Of a DNA stretch of 64,000 bases, positions 22,421-30,654 are shown one piece after another. The DNA is from Acidobacteriota bacterium (GTDB taxonomy: Bacteria > Acidobacteriota > Blastocatellia > Pyrinomonadales > Pyrinomonadaceae). Position 1 is the stretch's first letter. Each line of letters begins with the position of its first letter. The notes beneath the pieces are model-generated. The model ran no database searches and was not told where the DNA came from. It was given only the letters and a program-made list of their open reading frames with translations. The stretch spans positions 62,001 through 126,000 of the forward strand of contig JAIVJZ010000040.1 in assembly GCA_020199775.1 (NCBI GenBank), read 5' to 3'. The translations under genes were made by a program, and so were the position numbers.

Positions 22421-23560
22421 ATGAGAATCGTTTGCATCGGCGGCGGCCCCGCCGGGTTGTACTTCGCGCTGTTGATGAAGAAGCACGACCCGTCGCACGA
22501 GGTCTCGGTGTTGGAGCGCAACGCGCCCGGCGACACGTTCGGGTGGGGCGTGGTCTTCTCGGACAAGACGCTCTCCTACCTGCGCGACACCGACGAGGAG
22601 ACTTACCGCGAGATCACGCAAAGCTTCGCAACGTGGGACAACGTGGACGTGGTGCATCGCGACGAGCGCGTCACGATTCGCGGCAACAAGTTTTCCGGCA
22701 TCGCGCGTCTCAAGCTGCTGAACATCTTGCAGGAGCGTTGCCGCGCGCTCGGCGTCGACCTGCGCTTCCGGGCGGAGGTGTCGAACCTCGACGAGTTCGC
22801 CGGTTATGATTTGATCGTCGGCGCGGACGGCGTGAACAGCACGGTGCGCGAGCGTTTCCGCGAGGCGTTCCGGCCGTCGCTCGGCGTGCGGCGCAACAAG
22901 TACATCTGGTACGGCACGCATCAACTCTTTCACGGCCTGACGCTCACCTTCCGCGAGTCCGAGGCGGGCGTCTTCGCCGCGCACTCCTACAAGTTCGACG
23001 CCGGGACGAGCACCTTCATCGTCGAATGCGACCCGGAGACGTGGGCGCGCGCCGGGTTCGAGGAAATGCCGGACGAGGCGACGCGGGCGTATCTCGGGGA
23101 GGTGTTCGGGAGAGACCTCGGCGGGCACGCGTTGTTGTCGAACAACTCGAAGTGGATCAATTTCCTGCTGGTGAAAAACCGGCGCTGGCATCACGAAAAC
23201 GTCGTGCTGCTCGGCGACGCGCTGCACACGGCGCACTTCTCCATCGGCTCGGGCACGAAGCTCGCCCTCGAAGACGCCATCGCGCTCTATCGCTGTTTCG
23301 CCGCTGGCGGGAGCGCGGTGGGCGCGCTCGCGGAGTTCGAGCGCGTGCGCAAGCCCGTCATCGAAGAGTATCAACAGGCGGCCTACGAAAGTCTCGTCTG
23401 GTTCGAGCGCGCGCGCGACTACCTGCACCTCGCGCCCCTGCCCTTCGCCTATTCGTTGATGACGCGCAGCAAGAAGATCGATTACGAGAATCTCAAGCGG
23501 CGCGACCCGGCCTTCATCGCGGCTTACGATGAATACAAAAGGGGAAGGGGTAAAGGGTAA
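22421..23560 (+). CDS. FAD-dependent aryl-CoA monooxygenase (ACMR/salicylyl-CoA 5-hydroxylase N-terminal-type)
   Basis: Encodes 379 residues of a group A flavin hydroxylase: GGGPAG (7-12) binds FAD-ADP, GADG (134-137) is the DG motif and GDALHT (265-270) the GD motif. The opening CIGGGPAGLYFALLMKKHDP and FGWGVVFSD closely resemble the N-terminal half of salicylyl-CoA 5-hydroxylase and of 2-aminobenzoyl-CoA monooxygenase/reductase (fused proteins of roughly 770 residues). Here the C-terminal reductase half is not fused; a separate OYE-type gene lies convergently downstream. Likely reaction: 5-hydroxylation of anthraniloyl- or salicylyl-CoA. The last residues (KRGRGKG) are encoded by the GGGGTAA-type repeat. 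Confidence 0.88.
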   Translation: MRIVCIGGGPAGLYFALLMKKHDPSHEVSVLERNAPGDTFGWGVVFSDKTLSYLRDTDEETYREITQSFATWDNVDVVHRDERVTIRGNKFSGIARLKLLNILQERCRALGVDLRFRAEVSNLDEFAGYDLIVGADGVNSTVRERFREAFRPSLGVRRNKYIWYGTHQLFHGLTLTFRESEAGVFAAHSYKFDAGTSTFIVECDPETWARAGFEEMPDEATRAYLGEVFGRDLGGHALLSNNSKWINFLLVKNRRWHHENVVLLGDALHTAHFSIGSGTKLALEDAIALYRCFAAGGSAVGALAEFERVRKPVIEEYQQAAYESLVWFERARDYLHLAPLPFAYSLMTRSKKIDYENLKRRDPAFIAAYDEYKRGRGKG

Positions 23561-23683
23561 AGGGGAAAGGTAAAAACCGTTCGTTGCGGGAGTTTCGCTT
23601 CTACCCTTCCCCTTTACCCCTTCCCCTTTGCCCCTTCCCCTTCTTTCATCCCTTCCCCTTCTTCCGTCCCTTCCGCATTCCAA
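23537..23683. repeat. Heptamer-type hairpin, GGGGTAA/TTACCCC family, between convergent genes
   Basis: GGGGAAGGGGTAAAGGG units on the left are mirrored by CCCTTCCCCTTTACC units on the right. It overlaps the coding 3' ends of both convergent genes, so both proteins carry repeat-encoded tails. It probably also acts as a bidirectional transcription barrier. Confidence 0.88.
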
Positions 23684-25146
23684 CCGGGCGGCAACAGTCT
23701 GCGGCGGCCGTCATGGCTGAGCGAGACGTTCGGCTCGTCGAGTTGCACGCGATCCCAGAGCTTACACGTCACTTGTTTGTGCGATTGGTCTAAGCCCTCG
23801 CAGTAGTTCGTGTAGGTGCAGCGGCGCACCTCCGCGCCCCGGCCGAGGCTCGCTTTGAGAAACCAGTCGGGGTCGGCGAGCGTCTGTCGCGCCGCGCCGA
23901 CGATGTCGGCATCATTGCGCCGCAAAATCTCTTCGGCCTGCTTGAAGGTGGCGATGCCCCCGGCGACGACGACGGGCGTGCGGAAGCCCTGCTCGTTGAC
24001 GGCGCGCTTGACGGCCGTGGCGAGCGAAACGTTGCGCCCGAACGGGCCGCGCTCGTCCGAACGCACCGTCGGCATACATTCATAGCCGCTCTCGCCCGTG
24101 TATGGGTAGACTGCGTGCCCGACCTTCGGCTGGGCCGCGTCTTCAAACTTCCCGCCTTTCGAAAGCGAGAGAAAGTCGAAGCCCGCCCGCGCAAACTCCC
24201 CCGCGAAATAGATCGCGTCCGCGAGACGACTACCGCCCGCGATCACTTCGTCGCCGAGGAAGCGCACGCCGACCGTGTAAGTATCCCCGACGCGCTCGCG
24301 CACCGCCCGGTAAACTTCCAGCGGCAAGCGCACGCGCGACTGGCGCGCGCCGCCGTAGCCGTCCGCGCGCGTGTTGCGCGCGGAGAGGAAAGAGGCCATC
24401 GTGTAGGCGTGCGCGTAGTGGAGTTCGACGCCGTCGAAACCGGCCTCGCGTGCGCGCCCCGCCGCGTCCGCGAAGATGCCGGGCAGGACGCGCGGCAACT
24501 CTTCGACGTGTGGGAGGTGCGTGTCCGTGACGCGCTCGCGGTAGCCGCGCGTGAGCGTCTCCAGTTCGCGCTCGTCCAAAACTTTTTCGACCAACTCGGC
24601 GGGCGCGTCCGCGAGAAACGCGCGCATGGCCGGTTCGGACGCAGCGAGCCAGCCGTCGTCTCCGGTCGCCGCGACGAGCGCGCGGCGATGGCGTTCGTCG
24701 AGGCGCAGGAAGCGCGCGAAGTATTTCGCCGGTTCGGGGCGACGCTTGACGGAGAGGAAATCTATGATCTGAATAAAGAGACGCGTGTGGCCGTCGCTCG
24801 CGCGGCGGACGGTTTCGACGAGTTCGCTGAGCCCCGGCAGAAAGCGGTCGTGGCCGATGCGCAGGAGCGGCCCCGAAGGGATGTCGCGCACGCCCGTCGC
24901 CTCGACGACGATTGCGCCCGGCCGCCCTTGAGCGAAACGCCCGTACCATTCGAGATTCTCACGCGTCACGAAACCGTCCGCGGTCGCCCGCCACGGAACC
25001 ATCGCCGGAACCCACGTCCGCTGTTCGAGCGTGAGCGAGTTAATCTGAATCGGTTGAAAGAGAAGCGACCCGGCAGCCTCGGCGCGGGTCGGCCAGCGCG
25101 TCTCTGGGATGGTGTGCCGGATCGGGTTTGCGGGATGCCACGTCAT
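23614..25146 (-). CDS. Old-Yellow-Enzyme-family NADH:flavin oxidoreductase
   Basis: Encodes 510 residues. The OYE TIM barrel is recognisable from LLFQPIQINSLTLEQRTWVP and MVPWRATADGFVT through GFDGVELHYAHAYTMASFLS and NTRADGYGG, to VVAGGIATFKQAEEIL and DIVGAARQTLADPDW. A C-terminal Cys segment, RRCTYTNYCEG...VTCKLWDR, recalls the iron-sulfur site of 2,4-dienoyl-CoA reductase relatives, but only three Cys are seen. An inserted helical segment (about 115-205) makes it longer than the OYE half of ACMR. It may reduce the monooxygenase product. The C-terminal Glu/Gly/Lys tail is translated repeat sequence. Confidence 0.85.
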   Translation of the reverse strand: MTWHPANPIRHTIPETRWPTRAEAAGSLLFQPIQINSLTLEQRTWVPAMVPWRATADGFVTRENLEWYGRFAQGRPGAIVVEATGVRDIPSGPLLRIGHDRFLPGLSELVETVRRASDGHTRLFIQIIDFLSVKRRPEPAKYFARFLRLDERHRRALVAATGDDGWLAASEPAMRAFLADAPAELVEKVLDERELETLTRGYRERVTDTHLPHVEELPRVLPGIFADAAGRAREAGFDGVELHYAHAYTMASFLSARNTRADGYGGARQSRVRLPLEVYRAVRERVGDTYTVGVRFLGDEVIAGGSRLADAIYFAGEFARAGFDFLSLSKGGKFEDAAQPKVGHAVYPYTGESGYECMPTVRSDERGPFGRNVSLATAVKRAVNEQGFRTPVVVAGGIATFKQAEEILRRNDADIVGAARQTLADPDWFLKASLGRGAEVRRCTYTNYCEGLDQSHKQVTCKLWDRVQLDEPNVSLSHDGRRRLLPPGWNAEGTEEGEGMKEGEGAKGKG

Positions 25147-25264
25147 GTCGAGTCTCAGGCGAGCAGTGTAGCAGTTACGGCCGAGCCTGTGGAAACACGC
25201 CGACGCGCTAGACGTTAGCCCCCCCGGCGCATATCATTGAACGCATGCAGGAGGAATCAAACTT

Positions 25265-26452
25265 TTGACTGACGAGCTACTGAAATGGCGCGCCGAGTTT
25301 CCGATTCTGGATAAGACGACTTATCTGATCTCGCACAGCCTCGGCGCGATGCCGCGCGCGACTTTCGACAACCTACAGACTTACGCCGAGATGTGGGCGA
25401 CGCGCGGCGTGCGCGCGTGGGGCGAGGGTTGGTGGGAGATGCCGCTCGCCGTCGGCGACGAGGTGGCGCGCATCATCGGCGCGCCGCCCTCTTCGGTCGT
25501 CATGCACCAGAACGTCTCCATCTGCCAGTCGCTCATCCTCTCCTGCTTCGACCCCGACGCGCGGCGGAACAAGATCGTCTATTCCGATCTCGAATTCCCT
25601 TCGGTCATGTACGTCTACGAGGCGCACGCGCGCGCCGGGGCTTTCCGCGTCGAGCGCGTCGCGTCGGACGACCGGATGACCGTCTCGCTCGAACGCATGC
25701 TCGCGGCGATAGACGAAGAGACGCTCCTCGTCCCCATCTCGCACGTCCTCTTCAAGAGCGCGTTCCTGCAAGACGCGCGCGCCATCACCGAGCGCGCGCA
25801 CGAGGTCGGCGCGCTCGTCGTCCTCGACACCTACCAGTCGGCGGGAACGGTTCCCTTCTCCGTCACAGACCTCGACGTGGACTTCTGCACGGGCGGCTCG
25901 GTCAAGTGGCTCTGCGGCGGCCCCGGCGCGGGCTACCTCTACGTCCACCCGCGCCGGCACTCCGAACTCCAACCCAAAGTCACCGGCTGGATGGCGCACG
26001 AGCACCCTTTCGCCTTCGAGGGCGGCATGGCCTACGCGCCGGGGATCGCGCGCTTCCTGCACGGCTCGCCCGCCATCCCCGCGCTCTACGCGGCGCGCGG
26101 CGGTTATGAAATCATCAACCGGATCGGCGTCGAGCAGATTCGCGCCAAGAGCACGCGGCAGACGACGAAGCTCATCGAGATCGCCGAAGCCGCGGGCTTA
26201 AACGTCACCAGCCCGCGCGACGCGTCGCAGCGCGGCGGAACCGTCACCGTCAACGTCGAACACGCCGCCGCCGTCACGCGCGAACTGATCCGCCGCGAGA
26301 TCATCGTTGACTTCCGCCCCGGCGCGGGCATCCGCATCTCGCCGCACTTTTACACGAAGGACGAAGAACTGGACATCGTCGTCCGCGAGATTCGCCGCAT
26401 CCTCGACACACGGGCCTACGAAGCGCACGAGGCCAACGGCGCAGCCTATTAA
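25265..26452 (+). CDS. kynU: Kynureninase-like PLP enzyme (class V aminotransferase fold)
   Basis: Encodes 395 residues from a TTG with a strong GGAGGAA site eight bases upstream. The PLP fold shows Asp188 in VVLDTYQSAG and the Schiff-base Lys214 in SVKWLCGGPGAGYLYV, close to the kynureninase pattern. GWMAHEHPFAF resembles the kynureninase active-site segment. Kynureninase cleaves L-kynurenine to anthranilate and alanine. The next gene encodes tryptophan 2,3-dioxygenase and a CoA ligase follows, which supports this over a generic desulfurase or lyase. The length is slightly below the usual 410-465 residues. Confidence 0.85.
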   Translation: MTDELLKWRAEFPILDKTTYLISHSLGAMPRATFDNLQTYAEMWATRGVRAWGEGWWEMPLAVGDEVARIIGAPPSSVVMHQNVSICQSLILSCFDPDARRNKIVYSDLEFPSVMYVYEAHARAGAFRVERVASDDRMTVSLERMLAAIDEETLLVPISHVLFKSAFLQDARAITERAHEVGALVVLDTYQSAGTVPFSVTDLDVDFCTGGSVKWLCGGPGAGYLYVHPRRHSELQPKVTGWMAHEHPFAFEGGMAYAPGIARFLHGSPAIPALYAARGGYEIINRIGVEQIRAKSTRQTTKLIEIAEAAGLNVTSPRDASQRGGTVTVNVEHAAAVTRELIRREIIVDFRPGAGIRISPHFYTKDEELDIVVREIRRILDTRAYEAHEANGAAY

Positions 26453-26529
26453 GAAAGGATGAACGATGAACGCGGAAGGATGAATTAAAAGTTTTCATTC
26501 CGCGTTCATCGTTCATCGTTCATCGTTTG
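26453..26529. repeat. Heptamer hairpin, AACGATG family
   Basis: GGATGAACGATGAACG units are mirrored by CGTTCATCGTTCATC units. It spans the spacer from the kynU stop to the GCTTATG start of the dioxygenase gene. Confidence 0.9.
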
Positions 26530-26532
26530 CTT

Positions 26533-27393
26533 ATGTCAAAGAACTACGGCGAGAATCCGCCGCTCTCATACAACAAATACTTACGCGTGGCCGACTTGAT
26601 CGCGTTGCAGGAATGTCTCTCCGACCCGGCGCATCACGACGAACTACTGTTCATCACCATCCACCAAACTTACGAACTCTGGTTCAAACAGATACTTCAC
26701 GAGATCGACGCGAGCATCGTTTTGATGAACGAGGATCGCGCCTTCGTCGCGGCGCGCGCGCTGGCGCGGGTCGTCGAAATCGAGAAGGTGCTCGTCAACC
26801 AGATTCACATTCTTGAGACGATGACGCCGATCAGCTTTCTCGGCTTCCGCGACGAACTCAACCCCGCGAGCGGTTTCCAGTCCATGCAATTTCGCGAGAT
26901 CGAATTCGCCTCCGGCCTCAAAGCCCGGGGCCCGCTCGACAATTTCCGCGCGGACGAATTCGCGCACGCGCGCCTGCTCGCGCGCTTTCACGCCCCGACG
27001 CTCGCCGAAGCCTTCTACGCGCTGCTGCGCCGCCGCGGCCTCGACGCCCCCGAAGACTCCGCCGCGCTCGACGAAGCCGAGCGCACGCGTTGTTACGGGT
27101 TGCGCACGCGCGCCGTCCTCGAAGTGCTCACGCATTTCGAGGAGCGTCCCGAAGAGTTCGGGCTGGCCGAGATGCTCATCGCGCACGACGAATACTTCTC
27201 GCTGTGGCGTTCGCACCACGTCAAGATGGTCGAGCGCATGGTCGGGACGAAACGCGGCACGGGCGGCTCGGAGGGCGTCGGCTATCTCCGCACCACGCTC
27301 GACCAACGCTTCTTCCCCGAACTCTGGGAGGCGCGCACACACCTCGACACGAAACACACAGGTTCGGGCTGCCCCTTCGCCGGACACCACTAG
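26533..27393 (+). CDS. kynA: Tryptophan 2,3-dioxygenase
   Basis: Encodes 286 residues from ATG 26533, the normal length for bacterial TDO. The signature FITIHQTYELWFKQILHEID contains the substrate-pocket His44. The heme-proximal region is seen as WRSHHVKMVERMVG (His about 228-229) followed by KRGTGGSEGVGYL, which shapes the tryptophan site. It oxidises L-tryptophan to N-formylkynurenine. With kynU upstream it completes two of the three steps to anthranilate; no formamidase gene is in the window. Confidence 0.96.
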   Translation: MSKNYGENPPLSYNKYLRVADLIALQECLSDPAHHDELLFITIHQTYELWFKQILHEIDASIVLMNEDRAFVAARALARVVEIEKVLVNQIHILETMTPISFLGFRDELNPASGFQSMQFREIEFASGLKARGPLDNFRADEFAHARLLARFHAPTLAEAFYALLRRRGLDAPEDSAALDEAERTRCYGLRTRAVLEVLTHFEERPEEFGLAEMLIAHDEYFSLWRSHHVKMVERMVGTKRGTGGSEGVGYLRTTLDQRFFPELWEARTHLDTKHTGSGCPFAGHH

Positions 27394-27395
27394 GC

Positions 27396-28199
27396 ATGGA
27401 CGAATTCCTGGAAAACAACCGCTCGCTCTGGAACGGCTGGACGCGTCTGCACAAGCCTTCGCGCTTCTACGATGTCGAAGGGTTCAAAGCGGGCAGGTCT
27501 TCTCTCAAGCCGCTGGAACTCGCGGAGGTCGGCGACGTGGCGGGCAAGTCGCTCCTTCACCTGCAATGCCACTTCGGCATGGACACGCTCTCGTGGGCGC
27601 GGCGCGGCGCGCGAGTTGTGGGCGCGGACTTCTCCGACGAGGCGGTCGCATTCGCGCGCTCGCTCGCGTCGGACATGGACATCCCGGCCGCATTCGTCCG
27701 CTCGAACGTCTACGATCTGCCCGCCGCGCTCGAAGACCGGTTCGACATCGTTTACACCTCCTACGGCGTGCTCTCTTGGCTACCGGAACTCGACCCGTGG
27801 GGCGAAGTCGTCGCACACTTCCTCAAGCCCGGCGGTTTCTTCTACATCGCCGAATATCATCCTTTCGTCTTCATGCTCGGCGACGATAATCGCACCTTCG
27901 AGTTTCCCTACTTCCACGCGCCCGACCCCATCAAGGCGCACTCGACCGGCTCTTACGCCGTGCCCGAAGCGACGGACTTCTCGCACACCGAGTACAACTG
28001 GTCGCACAGTCTGGCCGACGTGGTGAACGCCGTCATCCGCGCCGGGCTGCGCGTCGAGTTCCTGCACGAGTTTCCCTACTGGCACATCAATCCCTACGCC
28101 GCGGAACAGCCCGACGAGGGCAAGACGCGGCTCGACGGCTGGCCGGTCGAAGTCCCGCACATGTTCTCTCTGCGTGCGCGGCGTGAGAACGATGATTGA
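27396..28199 (+). CDS. Class I SAM-dependent methyltransferase
   Basis: Encodes 267 residues. The start ATG is two bases after the dioxygenase stop, so it is co-transcribed. The SAM-binding Rossmann core shows SLLHLQCHFGMDTLSWARRG (motif I region), VVGADFSDEAVAFARSLA and DIVYTSYGVLSWLPEL, then LKPGGFFYIAEYHPF. The C-terminal part is rich in Trp, His and Tyr. Its substrate is unknown; linkage to kynA suggests a kynurenine or anthranilate-related metabolite or a control role. An apparent upstream extension of the frame overlaps kynA and is rejected. Confidence 0.88.
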   Translation: MDEFLENNRSLWNGWTRLHKPSRFYDVEGFKAGRSSLKPLELAEVGDVAGKSLLHLQCHFGMDTLSWARRGARVVGADFSDEAVAFARSLASDMDIPAAFVRSNVYDLPAALEDRFDIVYTSYGVLSWLPELDPWGEVVAHFLKPGGFFYIAEYHPFVFMLGDDNRTFEFPYFHAPDPIKAHSTGSYAVPEATDFSHTEYNWSHSLADVVNAVIRAGLRVEFLHEFPYWHINPYAAEQPDEGKTRLDGWPVEVPHMFSLRARRENDD

Positions 28200-28215
28200 A
28201 AGTTTTTCCTCGTAG

Positions 28216-28244
28216 TTACGCACGTTATATTTTGCATCTATAAT
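28216..28244 (+). promoter_or_regulatory. Candidate sigma-70 promoter for the CoA ligase gene
   Basis: TATAAT at 28239-28244 lies 17 bp after a weak TTACGC hexamer at 28216-28221, in an AT-rich stretch unusual for this genome and 37 bp before the ligase ATG. Only the -10 box is convincing. Confidence 0.45.
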
Positions 28245-28280
28245 TTGCCATCCCGAATTGAAGATTCGACTGCGCCGCTT

Positions 28281-29831
28281 ATGAACATCGAATTTCCCGA
28301 ACGCTTCAACATGGCCGACTACTTCCTCTACCACAACGTGGAGGCGGGACGCGACGGCAAAGTGTGCCTGTATTTCGAGGACGAGCAATACACCTACGGC
28401 GACGCGGCGCGGCTGTCGAATCGCGCGGGCAACGCCCTCGTGCGGGAGTGCGGCCTGCGCGTGGAAGACCGCGTGCTCATCGTGCTGCCGGACTGCCCGG
28501 AGTTTGCGTGGACTTGGTTCGGGGCGAGCCGCGCGGGCGCGGTTATCACGATGGTCAACCCGCTCCTGCCCGTCGCCGATTACGTCTATTACCTCGAATA
28601 CACGCGAGCGCGCACGGCCGTCATCCACGAGTCGCTGTTGGAGACGTTCGCGGAAGCGGCGCGCGGCGCGAAACATCTGCGCAAGGTGCTCGTCGTCGGG
28701 CGCGAGCGCGGCGAATTCGAGTCGTTCGCGGAGGCGACGGCGGCGATGCCCGACGAACTCGCGCCCGCCGATACGCACCGCGACGACATCGCGATCTGGC
28801 TGTTCACTTCCGGCTCGACCGGCCACCCGAAAGGCGCGGTGCATTTGCACCACGACCTGCCGTTCAACACGGAGTGTTACGCGAAGCGCGTGCTCGGCAT
28901 CAACGAAAATGATCTCACGGTGTCGGTGCCGAAATTGTTCTTCGGCTACGCGACGGGGACGAATTTGTTGTTCCCGTTCGCCGTGGGCGGCGCGACCGCC
29001 CTCTTCGCGGAGCGTTCGACGCCGGAGAAATTGTTCGAGGTGATCGAACGCTTCCGCCCCACGGTGTTGACGAGCGTGCCCACGATGATCAACGGCATGC
29101 TCAACGTCGAAGGCGCGGCGCGCGAGCGCGACCTGTCTTCCCTGCGCTTCTGCCTATCGGCGGGCGAGGCTCTGCCCGTCGAATTATACGAGCGTTGGAT
29201 GAAAACTTTCGGCGTGGAGATTCTCGACGGCATCGGCTCGGCCGAGATGTTCCACATCTACATCACGAACCGTCCGGGCGACGTGCGCCCCGGCAGTCTG
29301 GGGCGCATCGTCGAGGGCTACGAGGCGCAGGTGATCGACGCGGAGGGGCGCGAAGTGGCGACGGGCGAGATGGGGACGCTGCGCGTGCGCGGCGACTCGG
29401 CGGCCTTGTGCTACTGGCAGGCGCACGAGAAATCGAAGGAGACTTTCGCGGGCGACTACTGCACGACCGGCGACCAATTCCACGTGGACGAAGAAGGCTA
29501 CTACTGGTATCACGGGCGCACGGACGACATGTTGAAAGTGTCGGGCGTCTACGTCGCGCCCGTCGAGATCGAGGCTTGCCTGCTGCAACACGAGGCGGTC
29601 GTCGAATGCGCCGTCGTCGGCCACGACGCGGGCGACCGCCTCGTCAAGCCGAAGGCCTTCATCGTGCCGCGCGAGGGGTTCGCGCCGACCGACGAGTTGG
29701 CCGCATCGATCAAAGAATTCGTCAAGTCGCACCTCGCGCTCTACAAGTACCCGCGCTGGATCGAGTTCGTCACCTCGCTCCCGAAAAATGATCGCGGCAA
29801 GATCGACCGCAAGAAACTTAAGGACGGGTAA
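28281..29831 (+). CDS. Benzoate/2-aminobenzoate-type CoA ligase
   Basis: Encodes 516 residues from ATG 28281 (again CTTATG). ANL-superfamily motifs: TSGSTGHPKGAVHLHHD (P-loop-like A3, about 175-192), FFGYATGTNLLFPFAVGG as in benzoate-CoA ligases, YCTTGDQFHVDEEGYYWYHG, RTDDMLKVSGVYVAP, and the A10 Lys in NDRGKIDRKKL. It activates an aromatic acid to the CoA thioester with ATP. Given kynA and kynU immediately upstream, anthranilate is the expected substrate, though benzoate would feed BoxB/BoxC. It is the only CoA ligase of the island. Confidence 0.92.
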   Translation: MNIEFPERFNMADYFLYHNVEAGRDGKVCLYFEDEQYTYGDAARLSNRAGNALVRECGLRVEDRVLIVLPDCPEFAWTWFGASRAGAVITMVNPLLPVADYVYYLEYTRARTAVIHESLLETFAEAARGAKHLRKVLVVGRERGEFESFAEATAAMPDELAPADTHRDDIAIWLFTSGSTGHPKGAVHLHHDLPFNTECYAKRVLGINENDLTVSVPKLFFGYATGTNLLFPFAVGGATALFAERSTPEKLFEVIERFRPTVLTSVPTMINGMLNVEGAARERDLSSLRFCLSAGEALPVELYERWMKTFGVEILDGIGSAEMFHIYITNRPGDVRPGSLGRIVEGYEAQVIDAEGREVATGEMGTLRVRGDSAALCYWQAHEKSKETFAGDYCTTGDQFHVDEEGYYWYHGRTDDMLKVSGVYVAPVEIEACLLQHEAVVECAVVGHDAGDRLVKPKAFIVPREGFAPTDELAASIKEFVKSHLALYKYPRWIEFVTSLPKNDRGKIDRKKLKDG

Positions 29832-29837
29832 GGCCCG

Positions 29838-30545
29838 ATGTTCAAACCGCAGCAGCGGTTTACCGCGCGCGTCGTTACGCTGGCCCTCGCCGCCGCCTTC
29901 GCGACGTTGATCGCCGTCGCCGCGCAGAAGAACGCGGGGCGCGCCGCGCGACTACTGCTCGCGCCGGAAGTCGTCTCCATCGCCGCGGCGCGTTCTCTGC
30001 CGCCGGGCGCAACGGTCACGGTGGACGGCTCCGTCACCGTCCCCTCCGGCGCGTTCAAATCGGGCACGTCCGACGAGGGCTTCGCCATGCAAGACGGGGG
30101 CGGCGGCATTTACGTTCGCACCGCCGCGAATCTCGGCCTGCGCGTCGGCCGGCGGGTACGCGTCAACGGACGGCTCGCCGACAGCAACGGGCAACTCGTC
30201 CTCGCGCCCTCGCGCGCGAGCGACGTGCGGCCGCGCGGGCGCGGGACGAACATTCGAGCGGAATCCGTCTCGACCGGACGGATCGATGAAGCGACCGAAG
30301 GCCGTCTCGTGCAGGTGACGGCCACGATCACGAAGCCCGTCGTCAACGATCTGCCTTACGGCTATCGCGTCTTTATCGACGATGGCTCCGGCGAAGTTCA
30401 GGCGTTCGTCTATGTCTCGACCGGCATTGACGTGAGCGGCCTCCACCCCGGCCGGCGCATCGGCGTGACGGGCTTCAGCGGCCAGTACAATGATCACTAC
30501 GAAATCATTCCCCGCTTCCGGTCGGACATCCGCCGCACACGGTAA
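29838..30545 (+). CDS. Exported OB-fold domain protein
   Basis: Encodes 235 residues, starting seven bases after the ligase stop. A signal peptide or anchor (about 10-30, ALAAAFATLIAVAAQ) is followed by two OB-fold-like units: TVTVDGSVTVPSGAF, GFAMQDGGGGIYV and RVRVNGRLADSNGQLVLAP, then VQVTATITKP, VFIDDGSGEVQAFVY and RIGVTGFSGQYNDHYEI. The pattern matches exported OB-fold domains often attached to surface nucleases and phosphatases. Why it lies within a catabolic operon is unclear. Confidence 0.78.
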   Translation: MFKPQQRFTARVVTLALAAAFATLIAVAAQKNAGRAARLLLAPEVVSIAAARSLPPGATVTVDGSVTVPSGAFKSGTSDEGFAMQDGGGGIYVRTAANLGLRVGRRVRVNGRLADSNGQLVLAPSRASDVRPRGRGTNIRAESVSTGRIDEATEGRLVQVTATITKPVVNDLPYGYRVFIDDGSGEVQAFVYVSTGIDVSGLHPGRRIGVTGFSGQYNDHYEIIPRFRSDIRRTR

Positions 30546-30560
30546 CACCCGAATCAGAAA

Positions 30561-30588
30561 GACGGGCGACTTCAATTCGTCGCCCGTC
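30561..30588 (+). other. GC-rich hairpin after the OB-fold gene
   Basis: GACGGGCGAC pairs exactly with GTCGCCCGTC over an eight-base loop. No T-run follows, so termination is uncertain; it may be a pause or processing site. Confidence 0.55.
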
Positions 30589-30589
30589 A

Positions 30590-30650
30590 CTCGTTGAAGT
30601 CGCACTCGTCAAATTCGTCGTTAAACTCGTCACTCGTTATTCGTACTATC
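30590..30650. repeat. Heptamer tandem repeat, ACTCGTC family (no second arm)
   Basis: Degenerate units ACTCGTC/ATTCGTC/ACTCGTT repeat in one direction only, then CCCTTATG opens the thioesterase gene. It looks like half of the hairpins seen elsewhere. Confidence 0.7.
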
Positions 30651-30654
30651 CCTT

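Noticed and set aside
27090-27395. N-terminal extension of the methyltransferase frame into kynA
   Set aside because: It is an out-of-frame reading of kynA; ATG 27396 gives a normal-length methyltransferase.
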